DNA of 64,000 nt, taken from positions 990,205-1,054,204 of the forward strand of contig JADJXA010000001.1 of the NCBI GenBank assembly GCA_016716065.1. The letters are read 5' to 3'. This DNA comes from Candidatus Leptovillus gracilis. GTDB lineage: Bacteria; Chloroflexota; Anaerolineae; Promineifilales; Promineifilaceae. A program made the translations under genes and the position numbers. Shown here piece by piece: positions 33,052-41,858 of the stretch. The notes under the pieces were generated by a model. That model did no database searches and had not been told where the DNA came from. It was given only the letters and a program-made list of their open reading frames with translations. Position 1 is the stretch's first letter. Every line of letters begins with the position of its first letter.

Positions 33052-34722
33052 TTACTCCAGGAACATCGTCACTTTGATGAAGTCAATGCTGAAGACCGGC
33101 CGCAGGACGATGGTAACGCGGGCGATGCCCTGCCGTTCTTCTTCGCGCGTGGCCGATACGTCCAGGTCGTAGCTGATGAGCATCTCGTCTTCCACCATCT
33201 CGGCCAGGAAGCTGTTGATGGTGGCGCGCATCGCTCCGCGCACGCGGGCGTTGTTCAGCAAACCGATGTAGGGATCGGCGGCCGAGCGCACGCCAAATTT
33301 GGCATAATCCACAATGCGACGGGTGGTAATCTGATGCCAGGCGGTGTTGGTGGACGTGGTGATGCCCTTCAGGACTTTAAAGCCCATCTTGTCTTGCAGC
33401 GCCAGCACCCGGTTTTGCACCAGCTGCGTCAGTTCGGCGTTGGTGAACTTTTCTTGCAGGTCTACGACGGGCAGCGGCTTGTTGGTCAGGCTGACGTGGG
33501 GCGAATAACTCGCCATCAATCCGGCGATGGCCGCTGCCGCATACGCGCCGGGCAGTTCTACCCGCTTGCCGGTGGCGGCGTCGGTCGCCCAGATGCCGGG
33601 GGCGACAAACACAATGCGGTCGCTGTTGAGATCGTGCCCGCGCAGCGCATCCACGTCGTCGTTCAAGGCGCTGCCGACAATGCCAATGCGCTCGTGTTTG
33701 TTCAGGTCAGACGAAGCGGCCGTCACATGAGCGGTCAGGTCTGCGCCAATGTCCGTGTGGCTTTGCCCGGCGGCAACCATGATGTGCGCCGGTTCGTTGA
33801 TTAGCTCGTCCAGCCCGGCTTTGTAATCGGCGGCAGAGACGACGGCCCCGTTGTCGCCGCGCGTGTTGGCGCCGGTACCGAAGAACTGGAAGTCCAGGGC
33901 GCTGGCGAAGGCGGTGGGCAGTTGGGCGGCGTTGGCCGCCGGGGTAGCGCGCACCAAAGAAGACGCGCCGTTGATGTCGGACGTCAGATCGTTGCCGTTG
34001 GCGGCAATGTAGACCTCTTCTTGCTGGCCGTAGCGCAGGGTAACTTTGGCGCTGGCGCTCTGGTTGACGACGTAGGAGGCTGTTACCCGGTCGGCGGCGG
34101 CCGGTTCTTCGCCAGCGGCGAAGGTCAGCGCGCCAGTGTTGATGTCTATAAGTACCTGGCCAGGTCCGGCCGCGCCGGTGTAAATGAGGTTCAGAATACG
34201 GGTGCGCTGCTCGGCGTCTATGAAGTGGGTGATGCGGTTGCGGGCGCTCTGCACAGCAGGCGTGTAAGCCAGACTGATGGCCGCGCCGCCGTTGTGCTGC
34301 TCGTTGCTGACAAAACTGTGGGCGTCGGCAGCCGTGACGTTGACTTCGATGCCATTGCCCCAGTCACCGGCCGACTGCGCCCGCAAATTGACGCAGGCGC
34401 CGCCGGCCGAATTAAGCATCAAGCTGGCCTGGGCTTCGCCGTTGGCAATGCGCACGGCCAGGACGGTGGTGGCCCCATGGGTGAAAATTTGCTCCAGGGC
34501 ACGAACGAGAGTCAATTCGTCTGAGGCCCCGTCTACCCAGGCGTCGTAATCGCCGAAGATTTCGCGGGCCTCGGTGTAGCTGCTGAGAATGACGGGGGTG
34601 TCTACGGGGCCTTTGGCCGCCGTCCCGGCGACGCCGACGTTGTTCACCGACACGCGGCCGGGCACAATGAGACCTTCGGGCCGTACTTCAATATAGGTTC
34701 CTGGCAAGATCATTTCGGACAT
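33052..34722 (-). CDS. contractile tail sheath protein (Pvc2-like)
   Basis: A 556-residue sheath protein. It starts with MILPGTYIEVRPEGL and GVAGTAAKGPVDTPVILSSY, the standard sheath N-terminus, and ends with the conserved core AAGLMASYSPHVSLTNKPLP (as AIAGLMASYSPHVSLTNKP), then DYAKFGVRSAADPYIGLLNN and FSIDFIKVTMFLE, the strand that interlocks neighbouring subunits. Between lie variable surface domains. A clear AAAGGAG lies 7-8 nt before the ATG. It is a single sheath gene, second in the cluster. Confidence 0.93.
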   Translation of the reverse strand: MSEMILPGTYIEVRPEGLIVPGRVSVNNVGVAGTAAKGPVDTPVILSSYTEAREIFGDYDAWVDGASDELTLVRALEQIFTHGATTVLAVRIANGEAQASLMLNSAGGACVNLRAQSAGDWGNGIEVNVTAADAHSFVSNEQHNGGAAISLAYTPAVQSARNRITHFIDAEQRTRILNLIYTGAAGPGQVLIDINTGALTFAAGEEPAAADRVTASYVVNQSASAKVTLRYGQQEEVYIAANGNDLTSDINGASSLVRATPAANAAQLPTAFASALDFQFFGTGANTRGDNGAVVSAADYKAGLDELINEPAHIMVAAGQSHTDIGADLTAHVTAASSDLNKHERIGIVGSALNDDVDALRGHDLNSDRIVFVAPGIWATDAATGKRVELPGAYAAAAIAGLMASYSPHVSLTNKPLPVVDLQEKFTNAELTQLVQNRVLALQDKMGFKVLKGITTSTNTAWHQITTRRIVDYAKFGVRSAADPYIGLLNNARVRGAMRATINSFLAEMVEDEMLISYDLDVSATREEERQGIARVTIVLRPVFSIDFIKVTMFLE

Positions 34723-34740
34723 ATTGGTCTCCTTTGGGAA

Positions 34741-34793
34741 TAGTTGTTAGTTGATAGTTGGGAGTTGATGGTTGGGTGGTGGGTTGACCGGTT
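34741..34793. repeat. TAGTTGT heptads upstream of the sheath gene
   Basis: TAGTTGTTAGTTGATAGTTG, GGAGTTGATGGTTGGGTGGT, GGGTTGACCGGTTGG: one-armed heptad array in the spacer between the Pvc16-like and sheath genes. Confidence 0.55.
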
Positions 34794-34823
34794 GGCAAGC
34801 ACCGAGCCATCAGACTAACGAAC

Positions 34824-36236
34824 TTAAACTGCACGGATATAAAAAACGGCCGTCTGGTCAAAGTGGGGGTCGGTGCTGCCGGGTTGATAAACAAGCTGCA
34901 AGTGGTCGGCGCTGTCGGGCAGGAAGATGGGCGTGGCGAATTGGAGAAGGAGGGCGTCGTAGTCGTCGAGGGTGGCGTCCTCGTCCCAATCGCCCAAGGT
35001 GATAGGGCTGCCGGCCGGGTTGAAGGCGGCGAGAAAATCGCTGAAGGTGGCGAAGGTGAGTTGGGCGTGGCGGTCGGGCGTGGTGGGATGGGTAACGGCC
35101 GTTACCCATTGCCCCAGATCGGCAAAAGCGGTCGGCGCGCCGACTGCGCCAACAAACGTGCGCCGCAGTATGACGGATTCTGAGGGTGGTAAGCCGGGTA
35201 TGAAACTGAGCGCGGTGAACCGGCTGACCGTCTGCCGGCCGCGTAAATCGAGCATTGGCGCGATGAGGTCATCCCAGCGGGCCAGGGCGTCGGTGATAAC
35301 GGCCGTTTCTCGCTGCGGCGAATTCGGTTCTTCCGGGTCGGTATGGATGGGAATGCGGGCGATGAGGCTTTGCGCCCCGTCGCTGTCGGTGTAGCGAAAT
35401 TCGTAGAGGAGGTCGTAATCGGCCGCGCGCCGCCAGATGTTGAGCGAGGGGATATGTTCGGCCAGGCTGGACCCGGCGGCCGTAAAGCGGAGAAAGCCGG
35501 CGATCCACAAGTCGTTTTTAGCGGTGAGTAAACGGCCGTGCAGGTCATCAATCGCCAGGTCCACGTCGTTGGGCGTGGTCGCCCATAGTTGGAAGCGGAC
35601 GGTGGCCTGCAAGCGGCCGCCTTTCAAAACCAGGCTGAACTGATTCAACGATTCCTGGCCGATGTAATTGCCCAGACCGGCCGATTTCTCTTCCACCTGA
35701 ATGATGGAGACGTTGGACGTGGGCAGTCCTACGCCGCTGACCGGCAGGTAAAACTCCAGGGCAGCGCGTAAGGCGGTTAAAACGTCCGTGGGTGAGGGGG
35801 CGTTGTGGGGGATGAACGGCGCGGAGAGGGCAACGGCCGCAGCGGCTCTGGGCATTGCGACGGGCGTCTCCAGGGCGGCTGGGCCAATGCCGACGCCGGT
35901 GAACAATGCACCAACAGTCTCTGTGCCGGCAGTGGGCTGCGGTTGTGTCTCTGGTTGATTATCCAGGTTGTCCGGCCGACCACGCAAAAAGGAGAAGATG
36001 GAACTCATGGAGTGTCCTCGAGTGTTTCCGGGCTGCACGCCCAGGACTTCCAGATAGGGCGCGATAAAGGCAATAATGTCGTTCAGGTCTTCAAAATAGC
36101 GGCGCTTTTGGCTGGGTACGTGGGTGATATGCCCGCGCCACAAGGCTTTATGGCTCGCTTCGAGCATTTCTTCTAACGTTTCTTCTAGCCATATCCTGAC
36201 GATGAAGGAATGGGTTGTGGTCTCAGGCAACGCCAT
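34824..36236 (-). CDS. Pvc16/DUF4255-like protein fused to an N-terminal small domain
   Basis: A 470-residue protein, first gene of the eCIS cluster. Residues 1-75 (HSFIVRIWLEETLEE, WRGHITHVPSQKRRYFEDLN, IIAFIAPYLE) look like a separate small domain that I associate with stand-alone proteins; residues about 150-330 (VLTALRAALEFYLP, SIIQVEEKSAGLGNYIG, LNQFSLVLKGGRLQATVRFQ) resemble the Pvc16_N/DUF4255 terminator protein that caps the distal sheath end. The C-terminal 140 residues are unassigned. An internal in-frame ATG at 36008 with GAGGA 6 nt upstream could start the Pvc16 part separately. No promoter is obvious. Confidence 0.75.
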   Translation of the reverse strand: MALPETTTHSFIVRIWLEETLEEMLEASHKALWRGHITHVPSQKRRYFEDLNDIIAFIAPYLEVLGVQPGNTRGHSMSSIFSFLRGRPDNLDNQPETQPQPTAGTETVGALFTGVGIGPAALETPVAMPRAAAAVALSAPFIPHNAPSPTDVLTALRAALEFYLPVSGVGLPTSNVSIIQVEEKSAGLGNYIGQESLNQFSLVLKGGRLQATVRFQLWATTPNDVDLAIDDLHGRLLTAKNDLWIAGFLRFTAAGSSLAEHIPSLNIWRRAADYDLLYEFRYTDSDGAQSLIARIPIHTDPEEPNSPQRETAVITDALARWDDLIAPMLDLRGRQTVSRFTALSFIPGLPPSESVILRRTFVGAVGAPTAFADLGQWVTAVTHPTTPDRHAQLTFATFSDFLAAFNPAGSPITLGDWDEDATLDDYDALLLQFATPIFLPDSADHLQLVYQPGSTDPHFDQTAVFYIRAV

Positions 36237-36417
36237 AGATTGCGCCTTTTCAGGTGGTCAGGATACCGTGTTGAGTGCCAAGTTTGTATAAGCTGGGGGT
36301 ACAATACCAGCTGCCTGTATCACCAGGCGTTGTTGGCGCGTATTACAGATCGTTTTGCTGGGGGGAAAACGTGATACACTTTGTCTGGCAATAATTTCTT
36401 ATGTCCTGATTGATACC

Positions 36418-37413
36418 ATGAGCGAACTCAGCAATCCTCATGATCGCTTTTTCAAAGAGACGTTTGGCCGCCTGGAGATAGCGCGGGACTTTTTTGCCAA
36501 CTATTTGCCGGAGGCGGTAACGGCTGTACTCGATCTGGACACCCTCAGCCTGCAATCTGGCAGCTTCATAGACCCCGACCTGCAAGAACAGTTCGCCGAT
36601 CTGCTCTATCAGGTGAACCTGCACGACGACAGTACAGCCTATCTTTACCTGCTGCTGGAACATAAAAGCTACGCCGACCCACAAACCCCCTTCCAACTGC
36701 TGCGCTATCTGGTACGCATCTGGGAGCGTGACCAACGTGAAGGGAACGGGCTGCGACCAATTTTGCCGATGGTCGTCTACCATGGCCGGGAACGTTGGCG
36801 AGCAGCGACCAATTTTACCGATTTATACGTCGGTCCGGCGGCTCTGCGCCCCTACTGGCCGGCTTTTGGCTATGAACTGCAAGACCTGTCCACCCTCAGC
36901 GACGAGGACATTGTAGGCGCGGTGCAGCTTCAGATTGGCCTGCTGGTGATGAAATACATCTTTGACCCAGGGCTGCGCGGCCGATTGGGCGATATTTTGG
37001 AGCTGTTTAACAGATTAACGGAGGCGAAGACGGCGCTGGAATATCTGGGGACAGTATTGTATTATATCGGTAAGGCCAGCTCCCACATGGCCCCGGATGA
37101 GATGGTGACGATTGTCCGACAAGCATTGGCGGACAAAGGAAATGAGCGTATGCAAGTAGTAGCCGATTATTGGATTAATCAAGGCATCGAACAAGGCATC
37201 GAACAGGGCATCGAACAGGGGCGCATCCAGACGTTACAAGAAAACATTCTGGATCTGCTGAAAGTTCGTTTCGACCGGGTGACGCCTTCTATGACGCGCA
37301 GGATAACGGCCGTTACCGACACCACGCTCCTTCGCCAACTCCTACGTCTGGCCGCCAGCGCCGAGACTGCCGACGCCTTCACCCAGAGCCTCCTAGACCT
37401 TCAGAGCAATTAA
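36418..37413 (+). CDS. Rpn family PD-(D/E)XK nuclease / transposase-like protein
   Basis: A 331-residue protein of the Rpn (recombination-promoting nuclease, DUF4351/Transposase_31-like) family: NPHDRFFKETFGRLEIARDF, QFADLLYQVNLHDD, YLYLLLEHKSYAD (the E-x-K of the nuclease core), LPMVVYHGRERW. Members of this family cut DNA and are often multicopy. Near residues 258-271 the sequence repeats QGIEQGIEQGIEQG, encoded by tandem GGCATCGAACAA words, a length-variable tract typical of this family. I chose ATG 36418 (MSELSNPHD) over a start 63 bp upstream. Divergent from the eCIS cluster, 180 bp apart; no link in function is implied. Confidence 0.82.
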   Translation: MSELSNPHDRFFKETFGRLEIARDFFANYLPEAVTAVLDLDTLSLQSGSFIDPDLQEQFADLLYQVNLHDDSTAYLYLLLEHKSYADPQTPFQLLRYLVRIWERDQREGNGLRPILPMVVYHGRERWRAATNFTDLYVGPAALRPYWPAFGYELQDLSTLSDEDIVGAVQLQIGLLVMKYIFDPGLRGRLGDILELFNRLTEAKTALEYLGTVLYYIGKASSHMAPDEMVTIVRQALADKGNERMQVVADYWINQGIEQGIEQGIEQGRIQTLQENILDLLKVRFDRVTPSMTRRITAVTDTTLLRQLLRLAASAETADAFTQSLLDLQSN

Positions 37414-37476
37414 GCGCTAACAGCCACCTTTGGATTCTCCGACAAGCTATCGTGTTGGGTCGGTTTGCGATTGCCG

Positions 37477-39828
37477 TTAACGGGCATTTTTTGTTGCCGC
37501 CACCAGGCGCAGCAGGTGTAGTTCGTCGTAGCTGATGGCCTCTTCCAGCGCTTCAAAGACGGGGCGCAAATAGTCGGTTCCCAGTTCGGCGAAGGCGGCC
37601 AGGGCGCGCTGCTGGTCGGCGGGGGAGAGTTGGCTGAGTTCCAGCAGGCTGTCGGGGCGTAACGGCCGTCCACCCTGCACGGCCGTCCACAAATGGTTCA
37701 AAATCGTGCGATCCTTCACGCCAAACTGGGCGGCCAACTCCGGCACAGAATGCCCGGCGTTGAACAAATCGGCCACTTCGTCGGCGCGGCCGCGGCTGCT
37801 GCCGGTGGCTGGGCGAGCGGCGGTGGGGATGGTAACGGCCGTTTTCAGCCGTTCGCCAATCCCCTTTTCACCACAGTAAGCCTGGATGATCGGCAAAAAT
37901 TCATCGGCGTACTTCTCCAGTTTGGCCCCACCCACGCCATACATGCCGCCAAACGCGGCCACCGACTGCGGGAAATAGATCGCCATCTCCACCAACGACC
38001 GGTCGGAAAAAATGACATAAGGCGGCACGTTGGCTGCCGCCGCCAGCGCCGTGCGCCGGTCGCGCAGCCGGGCAAACAGGTCGGTGTCGTAATCCTGGGC
38101 GGTGACAGGACGCACAGCCTCCGGCTGTGCGGGCAGCAGGCCCCGCACCGGTTCCCCCTTGAAAACGGCGTAGGCTTGTGCTGTTAGCTTCAGGCTGCCA
38201 TGTTCCATATCCTGAACCAACAACCCTTGTTGAATGAACTGCCGCGCCAGAAATTGCCATTCCTGCTTAGAATATTCGCCGCCAATGTTATAGGTCGAGA
38301 GCCGGTCGTGGCCGCGCGCCAGCACCTTTTGCGATTGCGAACCGCGCAGCACATCTATGATGTGGGTCAGGCCAAACATCTCGCCGGTGCGTTTGACGCA
38401 GGCCAGGAATTTTTGCGCCGGGATGGTCAGGTCGGCCAGTTCGCCCTGTTCGTTCTGGCAGTTATCGCACAGGTCGCAGTTGTCCTGGGTGTAGGTTTCG
38501 CCGAAGTAGGCCAGCAGCGGCCGTCGGCGGCACACCATCGTCTCCACAAAACCAATCATCGCCTCCAGCCGCGCCCGCGCCCCGGCCTGCTGCGACGGCT
38601 CTTGCTGTTGGATGAAGAAGTTGATGGTTTGCACGTCGGCGTAGCTAAACAGCAGCAGGCAGTCGGCGCGCAGGCCGTCACGCCCGGCGCGGCCAATTTG
38701 TTGGTAATAGCTCTCCAGGTTTTGCGGCAGGTCGTAGTGCAAAATGAAGCGCACGTTGGATTTGTTGATGCCCATGCCAAAGGCAATCGTCGCCACCATC
38801 ACAACTCCCTCTTCCAGGGTGAAGCGCTTCTGGTTCTGGCGGCGCGTAGCGTCGTCTAGCCCGGCGTGGTAGGGCAGCACCGGCCAGCCCTGGGCGGTAA
38901 GCTGTTCGGTGATTTGGTCTACCTGTTTGCGGGTAGCGCAGTAGATGATGCCGGCTTCGCCGCGATGGGCTTGCAGAAATTCGGCCGCCTGGCGCAGCCC
39001 AGCCGATTTGGCGGCGACGGCCAGATGCAGGTTGTCGCGGTCAAAGCTGGCGATGAACTCATCGGCGGCGGCGATGCCCAGGCTGTGTTTGATGTCCTGG
39101 CGCACGCGGGCGGTGGCCGTGGCGGTGACGGCGATGCACACGGCCGTTGGCAGCCGCCGCCGCACAGCCACAAGTTGGCGATATTCCGGCCGAAAATCAT
39201 GGCCCCAGGCGGAGATGCAGTGGGCTTCGTCAATGGTCAGGCAGTCTACGTGGGCCTGTTCCAGCAGCAGCAGGGTTTCCGGGCGCAGCAGGGTTTCCGG
39301 GGCGACGTAGAGCAGCTTCACCGCCCCGGCGCGAATTTGGTCGCTGGTCCACTGATATTCGGGGCGGCTAAGGGTGGAGTTGAGGAAAACGGCCGTGACC
39401 CCAACTTCCCTCAGCTGCATCACCTGGTCTTCCATCAACGAAATCAGCGGCGAGACGACGACGGTGAGGCCGGGAAAGAGCAGGGCGGGAATCTGGTAGC
39501 AGAGCGATTTGCCACTGCCGGTGGGCATGATGGTCAGGCTGTCTTGCCGGTTGAGGACATTTTGGATGACGTCGGCCTGGAGCGGGCGGAATTCGTCGTA
39601 GCCGAAGACTTGCTTGAGGGCGGTGAGGGGGTCGGAGAAAGAGGGCAGATGCGCTAGCGGCGGCGGCTCCGACCATTCCGGCGGCGGTTCGTCATCGGGC
39701 GGCGGGCCGTAGATGGCGTAGTCGGCAAAGTCGTCGTCGAAGTTGGGCGGCGGGGGCGGAACGGCCGTCTCCCGCTGGTCATCTTCCTTCGACGCAAACA
39801 AAGCGATCTGGTGGCCGTTTAACCGCAT
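37477..39828 (-). CDS. recQ: ATP-dependent DNA helicase RecQ
   Basis: A 783-residue RecQ helicase. Walker A MPTGSGKSLCYQIP is near residue 100 and the DEAH box in TIDEAHCISAWGHDFRPEY near 200. Motif VI is QIGRAGRDG. The zinc cysteines are in YTQDNCDLCDNCQ near 450, followed by the winged-helix RQC region, an HRDC domain (about 585-655) and a C-terminal HTH-like segment (VPELAAQFGVKDRTIL). It unwinds DNA 3' to 5' in recombination and replication repair. Start is ATG 39828, which shares its first base with the stop of the DUF488 gene (TGATG), so coupled; a longer frame would overlap that gene. About 60 N-terminal residues rich in Pro/Asp are unusual. Confidence 0.94.
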   Translation of the reverse strand: MRLNGHQIALFASKEDDQRETAVPPPPPNFDDDFADYAIYGPPPDDEPPPEWSEPPPLAHLPSFSDPLTALKQVFGYDEFRPLQADVIQNVLNRQDSLTIMPTGSGKSLCYQIPALLFPGLTVVVSPLISLMEDQVMQLREVGVTAVFLNSTLSRPEYQWTSDQIRAGAVKLLYVAPETLLRPETLLLLEQAHVDCLTIDEAHCISAWGHDFRPEYRQLVAVRRRLPTAVCIAVTATATARVRQDIKHSLGIAAADEFIASFDRDNLHLAVAAKSAGLRQAAEFLQAHRGEAGIIYCATRKQVDQITEQLTAQGWPVLPYHAGLDDATRRQNQKRFTLEEGVVMVATIAFGMGINKSNVRFILHYDLPQNLESYYQQIGRAGRDGLRADCLLLFSYADVQTINFFIQQQEPSQQAGARARLEAMIGFVETMVCRRRPLLAYFGETYTQDNCDLCDNCQNEQGELADLTIPAQKFLACVKRTGEMFGLTHIIDVLRGSQSQKVLARGHDRLSTYNIGGEYSKQEWQFLARQFIQQGLLVQDMEHGSLKLTAQAYAVFKGEPVRGLLPAQPEAVRPVTAQDYDTDLFARLRDRRTALAAAANVPPYVIFSDRSLVEMAIYFPQSVAAFGGMYGVGGAKLEKYADEFLPIIQAYCGEKGIGERLKTAVTIPTAARPATGSSRGRADEVADLFNAGHSVPELAAQFGVKDRTILNHLWTAVQGGRPLRPDSLLELSQLSPADQQRALAAFAELGTDYLRPVFEALEEAISYDELHLLRLVAATKNAR

Positions 39829-40313
39829 CAGGCCAGCACCGCCGTCTGGTCGGCCAGCTGGCCGGTTTCGTCGATGTGGGCGACGGGGATGGCGACGGCC
39901 GTGAGCGCCTGCCCAATCAGGTGCGTGCGGTGGCACTGCTCCGGTTTGCCCTCGGCGCACATCAGCGCCGCCCGCTGCTGCTGGCGAAACGCCTTTTCCA
40001 CGCGAGCCAGGCCGGTTTGGAAGACGGCCGTTTGCCGCACCTTCTCATAATCGACCTTGCCATCGGTGAAACAGGCGGGGTCGTCCGGCTGGCCGCCCAG
40101 CGTATCGCCCATGAAGACGTAGCGAATGTTGGCCGCTTCCAGGTGGGCGGCCAATTCGCTCTTACCAAACTCCGGTTTGTAGCGCGAATAAGGCTTCGAG
40201 CGCACATCGAGCAGGTAGGCGATGTCGTAAGCGTACAGGACGGCGATGAATTCGGCTAGGCTGCGCGCACCGTAACCGATGGTGTAGATGGGAATCTGGC
40301 TGTTTGGCTGCAT
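39828..40313 (-). CDS. DUF488 family protein
   Basis: A 161-residue DUF488 protein: IYTIGYGARSLAEFIAVL, AYLLDVRSKPYSRY, LEAANIRYVFMGDTLGGQP, and ALMCAEGKPEQCHRTHLIG with the conserved cysteines. Members are of unknown biochemical function and often sit beside DNA-repair genes, as here with RecQ. I chose ATG 40313; the frame is open upstream but that part overlaps the start region of the divergent locus. Confidence 0.88.
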   Translation of the reverse strand: MQPNSQIPIYTIGYGARSLAEFIAVLYAYDIAYLLDVRSKPYSRYKPEFGKSELAAHLEAANIRYVFMGDTLGGQPDDPACFTDGKVDYEKVRQTAVFQTGLARVEKAFRQQQRAALMCAEGKPEQCHRTHLIGQALTAVAIPVAHIDETGQLADQTAVLA

Positions 40314-40357
40314 GGCGGATTTTAGGGCAAAGATGGGAGATTGCTGAGGCAAAGGCA

Positions 40358-40459
40358 ATGGCGGACCTTGCAACCGACAATTGGGAATTGCCCATTGCAA
40401 CCGACACAGAAACAGGCATCGTTCTGGCGGGCATCTTCCTTTTATTCCTGGTGGGCTAA
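40358..40459 (+). CDS. small ORF with a membrane segment, possible N-terminus of the serine hydrolase
   Basis: A 33-codon ORF beginning MADLATDNWELPIA and ending GIVLAGIFLLFLVG, a clear membrane or signal-like helix, then TAA. In another frame, right after it (from about 40475), a secreted-protein linker starts (PILLAQTTPLPTPTLAATAT), leading into the serine hydrolase. A single indel between 40455 and 40475 would join them into one membrane-anchored enzyme. Alternatively it is spurious. Confidence 0.35.
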   Translation: MADLATDNWELPIATDTETGIVLAGIFLLFLVG

Positions 40460-40474
40460 ATGGATCCATGATAA

Positions 40475-41821
40475 GCCGCCAACACGCCCATCCTCCTGGC
40501 GCAAACCACCCCCCTACCCACGCCCACCCTGGCGGCTACCGCCACGCCTGACCCGTCACCTGCCGCCCCTGGCCCGCCACCCGCCACGTCGGCACTGGTG
40601 GCCGAGCTGCCCCCAGCCCCTCAACCGCCAACCGCCCTACTCGTTTGCCTTCTACTCCGGACCGCTCTCTCCGGCCTGCGGCCAGATTTTGCCGATTTTG
40701 CAACGGTGGATTTGCTAACCAGCCTCACCCCAGACGCCAATGCCCTGAGCAGCCTGGAAGCCATCATGCCGGCCGCCGCCAAACCGGCTTGGGATTATTT
40801 ATTAGCGAATCCGCAAAACGTGGCGCTGGTCGCTTTTCGCGCCGGGCAAGAAGCCAATGGCGTCTACCTGAACGCCGACGCGCCCATGCCCCTGGCTTCG
40901 GTGGTGAAAATTATCCACCTGGTGGCCTACGCCGAGGCTGCCGCCGCCGGAGAATTGGATCCTGCCAGTTACGTGCCATTGACCGAGTTGGAGCAGTATT
41001 ACCAGCCTGGCCTAGACCTGGGCGCGCACCAGCAAGCCATCGCCGACCTGGAGGAACAGGGGGTCATTTGGGGCGACCCGCTGCAAATTCGCCTGAGCGA
41101 CGTGCCCTGGATGATGATGCGCTATAGTTCCAATGCGGCCATGGATTATTTGCACAATCGGCTGGGGCAGGAGCGGATAGAGGCAACGGCCGTCGCCCTT
41201 AATCTGACCAGGCAAACCGCCCCATGCCCGTTCCTGGCCCAATTCCTGGCGATGAGCAACTTCACCCGCGCCGGCAGCGATTATGCCGCCGTGCAAACTT
41301 ACCTGGCCGACCCCGCCATCTACGGACAAGAGGCTGTGCTGCTGGCCGACGCCTACGTCAACGATGCGGCTTTCCGAGACACACAAAATGCGTGGCGGCG
41401 GGCAGAAGCGGCGGCCCCTTGCCCGGTGCAGCGCCTGTTCAGCGATACGCTGAATCCGCAAGGTTCGGCCGGCGAATATGCGGCGCTGATGGCCCGCCTG
41501 GCGCAAAACGGCCTGAGCAACCCAGACAGCAGCTACATCGCCCGGCGCTACCTGGAGTGGCCGATGGTCTTTGCGGCCAATCAGGAGTTGTTCAGCAATT
41601 TGGGCTACAAAAATGGCTCCATGCCCGGCGTGCTAACCACCGCCTACTATGCTTACCCATTAGGCGAGGTGACGCCGATGGTGGTGGTGGTGTTTTACCG
41701 CGACCTGCCGCAGCGCACCTACCAGGCATGGCGGCGCAGTCTGCCCCACGACGAATTGGCCCGCTGGCTGTTGTCTGACCCGGCGGCGATAACGGCCGTG
41801 CGCGCCGCGTTAGGGCAATAG
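40475..41821 (+). CDS. serine hydrolase, class A beta-lactamase-like; N-terminus probably frameshifted
   Basis: The catalytic part has the three penicillin-recognition motifs: S-x-x-K as SVVK in PLASVVKIIHL, S-x-N as SSN in MRYSSNAAMD, and K-[TN]-G as YKNGSMPGV. It belongs to the beta-lactamase/transpeptidase fold, and could cleave a beta-lactam, a peptide or an ester; no class A E166-type loop is certain. The frame starts after a stop at 40472-40474 with a Pro/Thr-rich linker and has no good start codon until a GTG at 40598, inside the linker. A membrane helix lies just upstream in another frame, so the natural start was probably at 40358 and a one-base indel separates them. Likely anchored outside the cell. 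Confidence 0.7.
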   Translation, partial: AANTPILLAQTTPLPTPTLAATATPDPSPAAPGPPPATSALVAELPPAPQPPTALLVCLLLRTALSGLRPDFADFATVDLLTSLTPDANALSSLEAIMPAAAKPAWDYLLANPQNVALVAFRAGQEANGVYLNADAPMPLASVVKIIHLVAYAEAAAAGELDPASYVPLTELEQYYQPGLDLGAHQQAIADLEEQGVIWGDPLQIRLSDVPWMMMRYSSNAAMDYLHNRLGQERIEATAVALNLTRQTAPCPFLAQFLAMSNFTRAGSDYAAVQTYLADPAIYGQEAVLLADAYVNDAAFRDTQNAWRRAEAAAPCPVQRLFSDTLNPQGSAGEYAALMARLAQNGLSNPDSSYIARRYLEWPMVFAANQELFSNLGYKNGSMPGVLTTAYYAYPLGEVTPMVVVVFYRDLPQRTYQAWRRSLPHDELARWLLSDPAAITAVRAALGQ

Positions 41822-41835
41822 ACACAACCTTGCGC

Positions 41836-41841
41836 TATAAT
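41836..41841 (+). promoter_or_regulatory. possible -10 box of the arginase gene
   Basis: TATAAT in GCGCTATAATCAGC, 129 bp before the arginase start. The -35 region (TTAGGG around 41810) is poor. If used, the transcript leader contains the whole 86-bp inverted repeat. Confidence 0.35.
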
Positions 41842-41858
41842 CAGCCGACTTCAACATC

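Noticed and set aside
9315..36236. Prophage interpretation of the tail gene cluster
   Set aside because: No terminase, portal, capsid, head-tail connector, lysis, integrase or attachment sites; the sheath, gpD, PAAR and gpJ set without heads is an eCIS.
40341..40718. 125-codon ORF upstream of the serine hydrolase
   Set aside because: Pro/Arg/Trp-rich composition and no motif; the linker and catalytic domain lie in a different frame.
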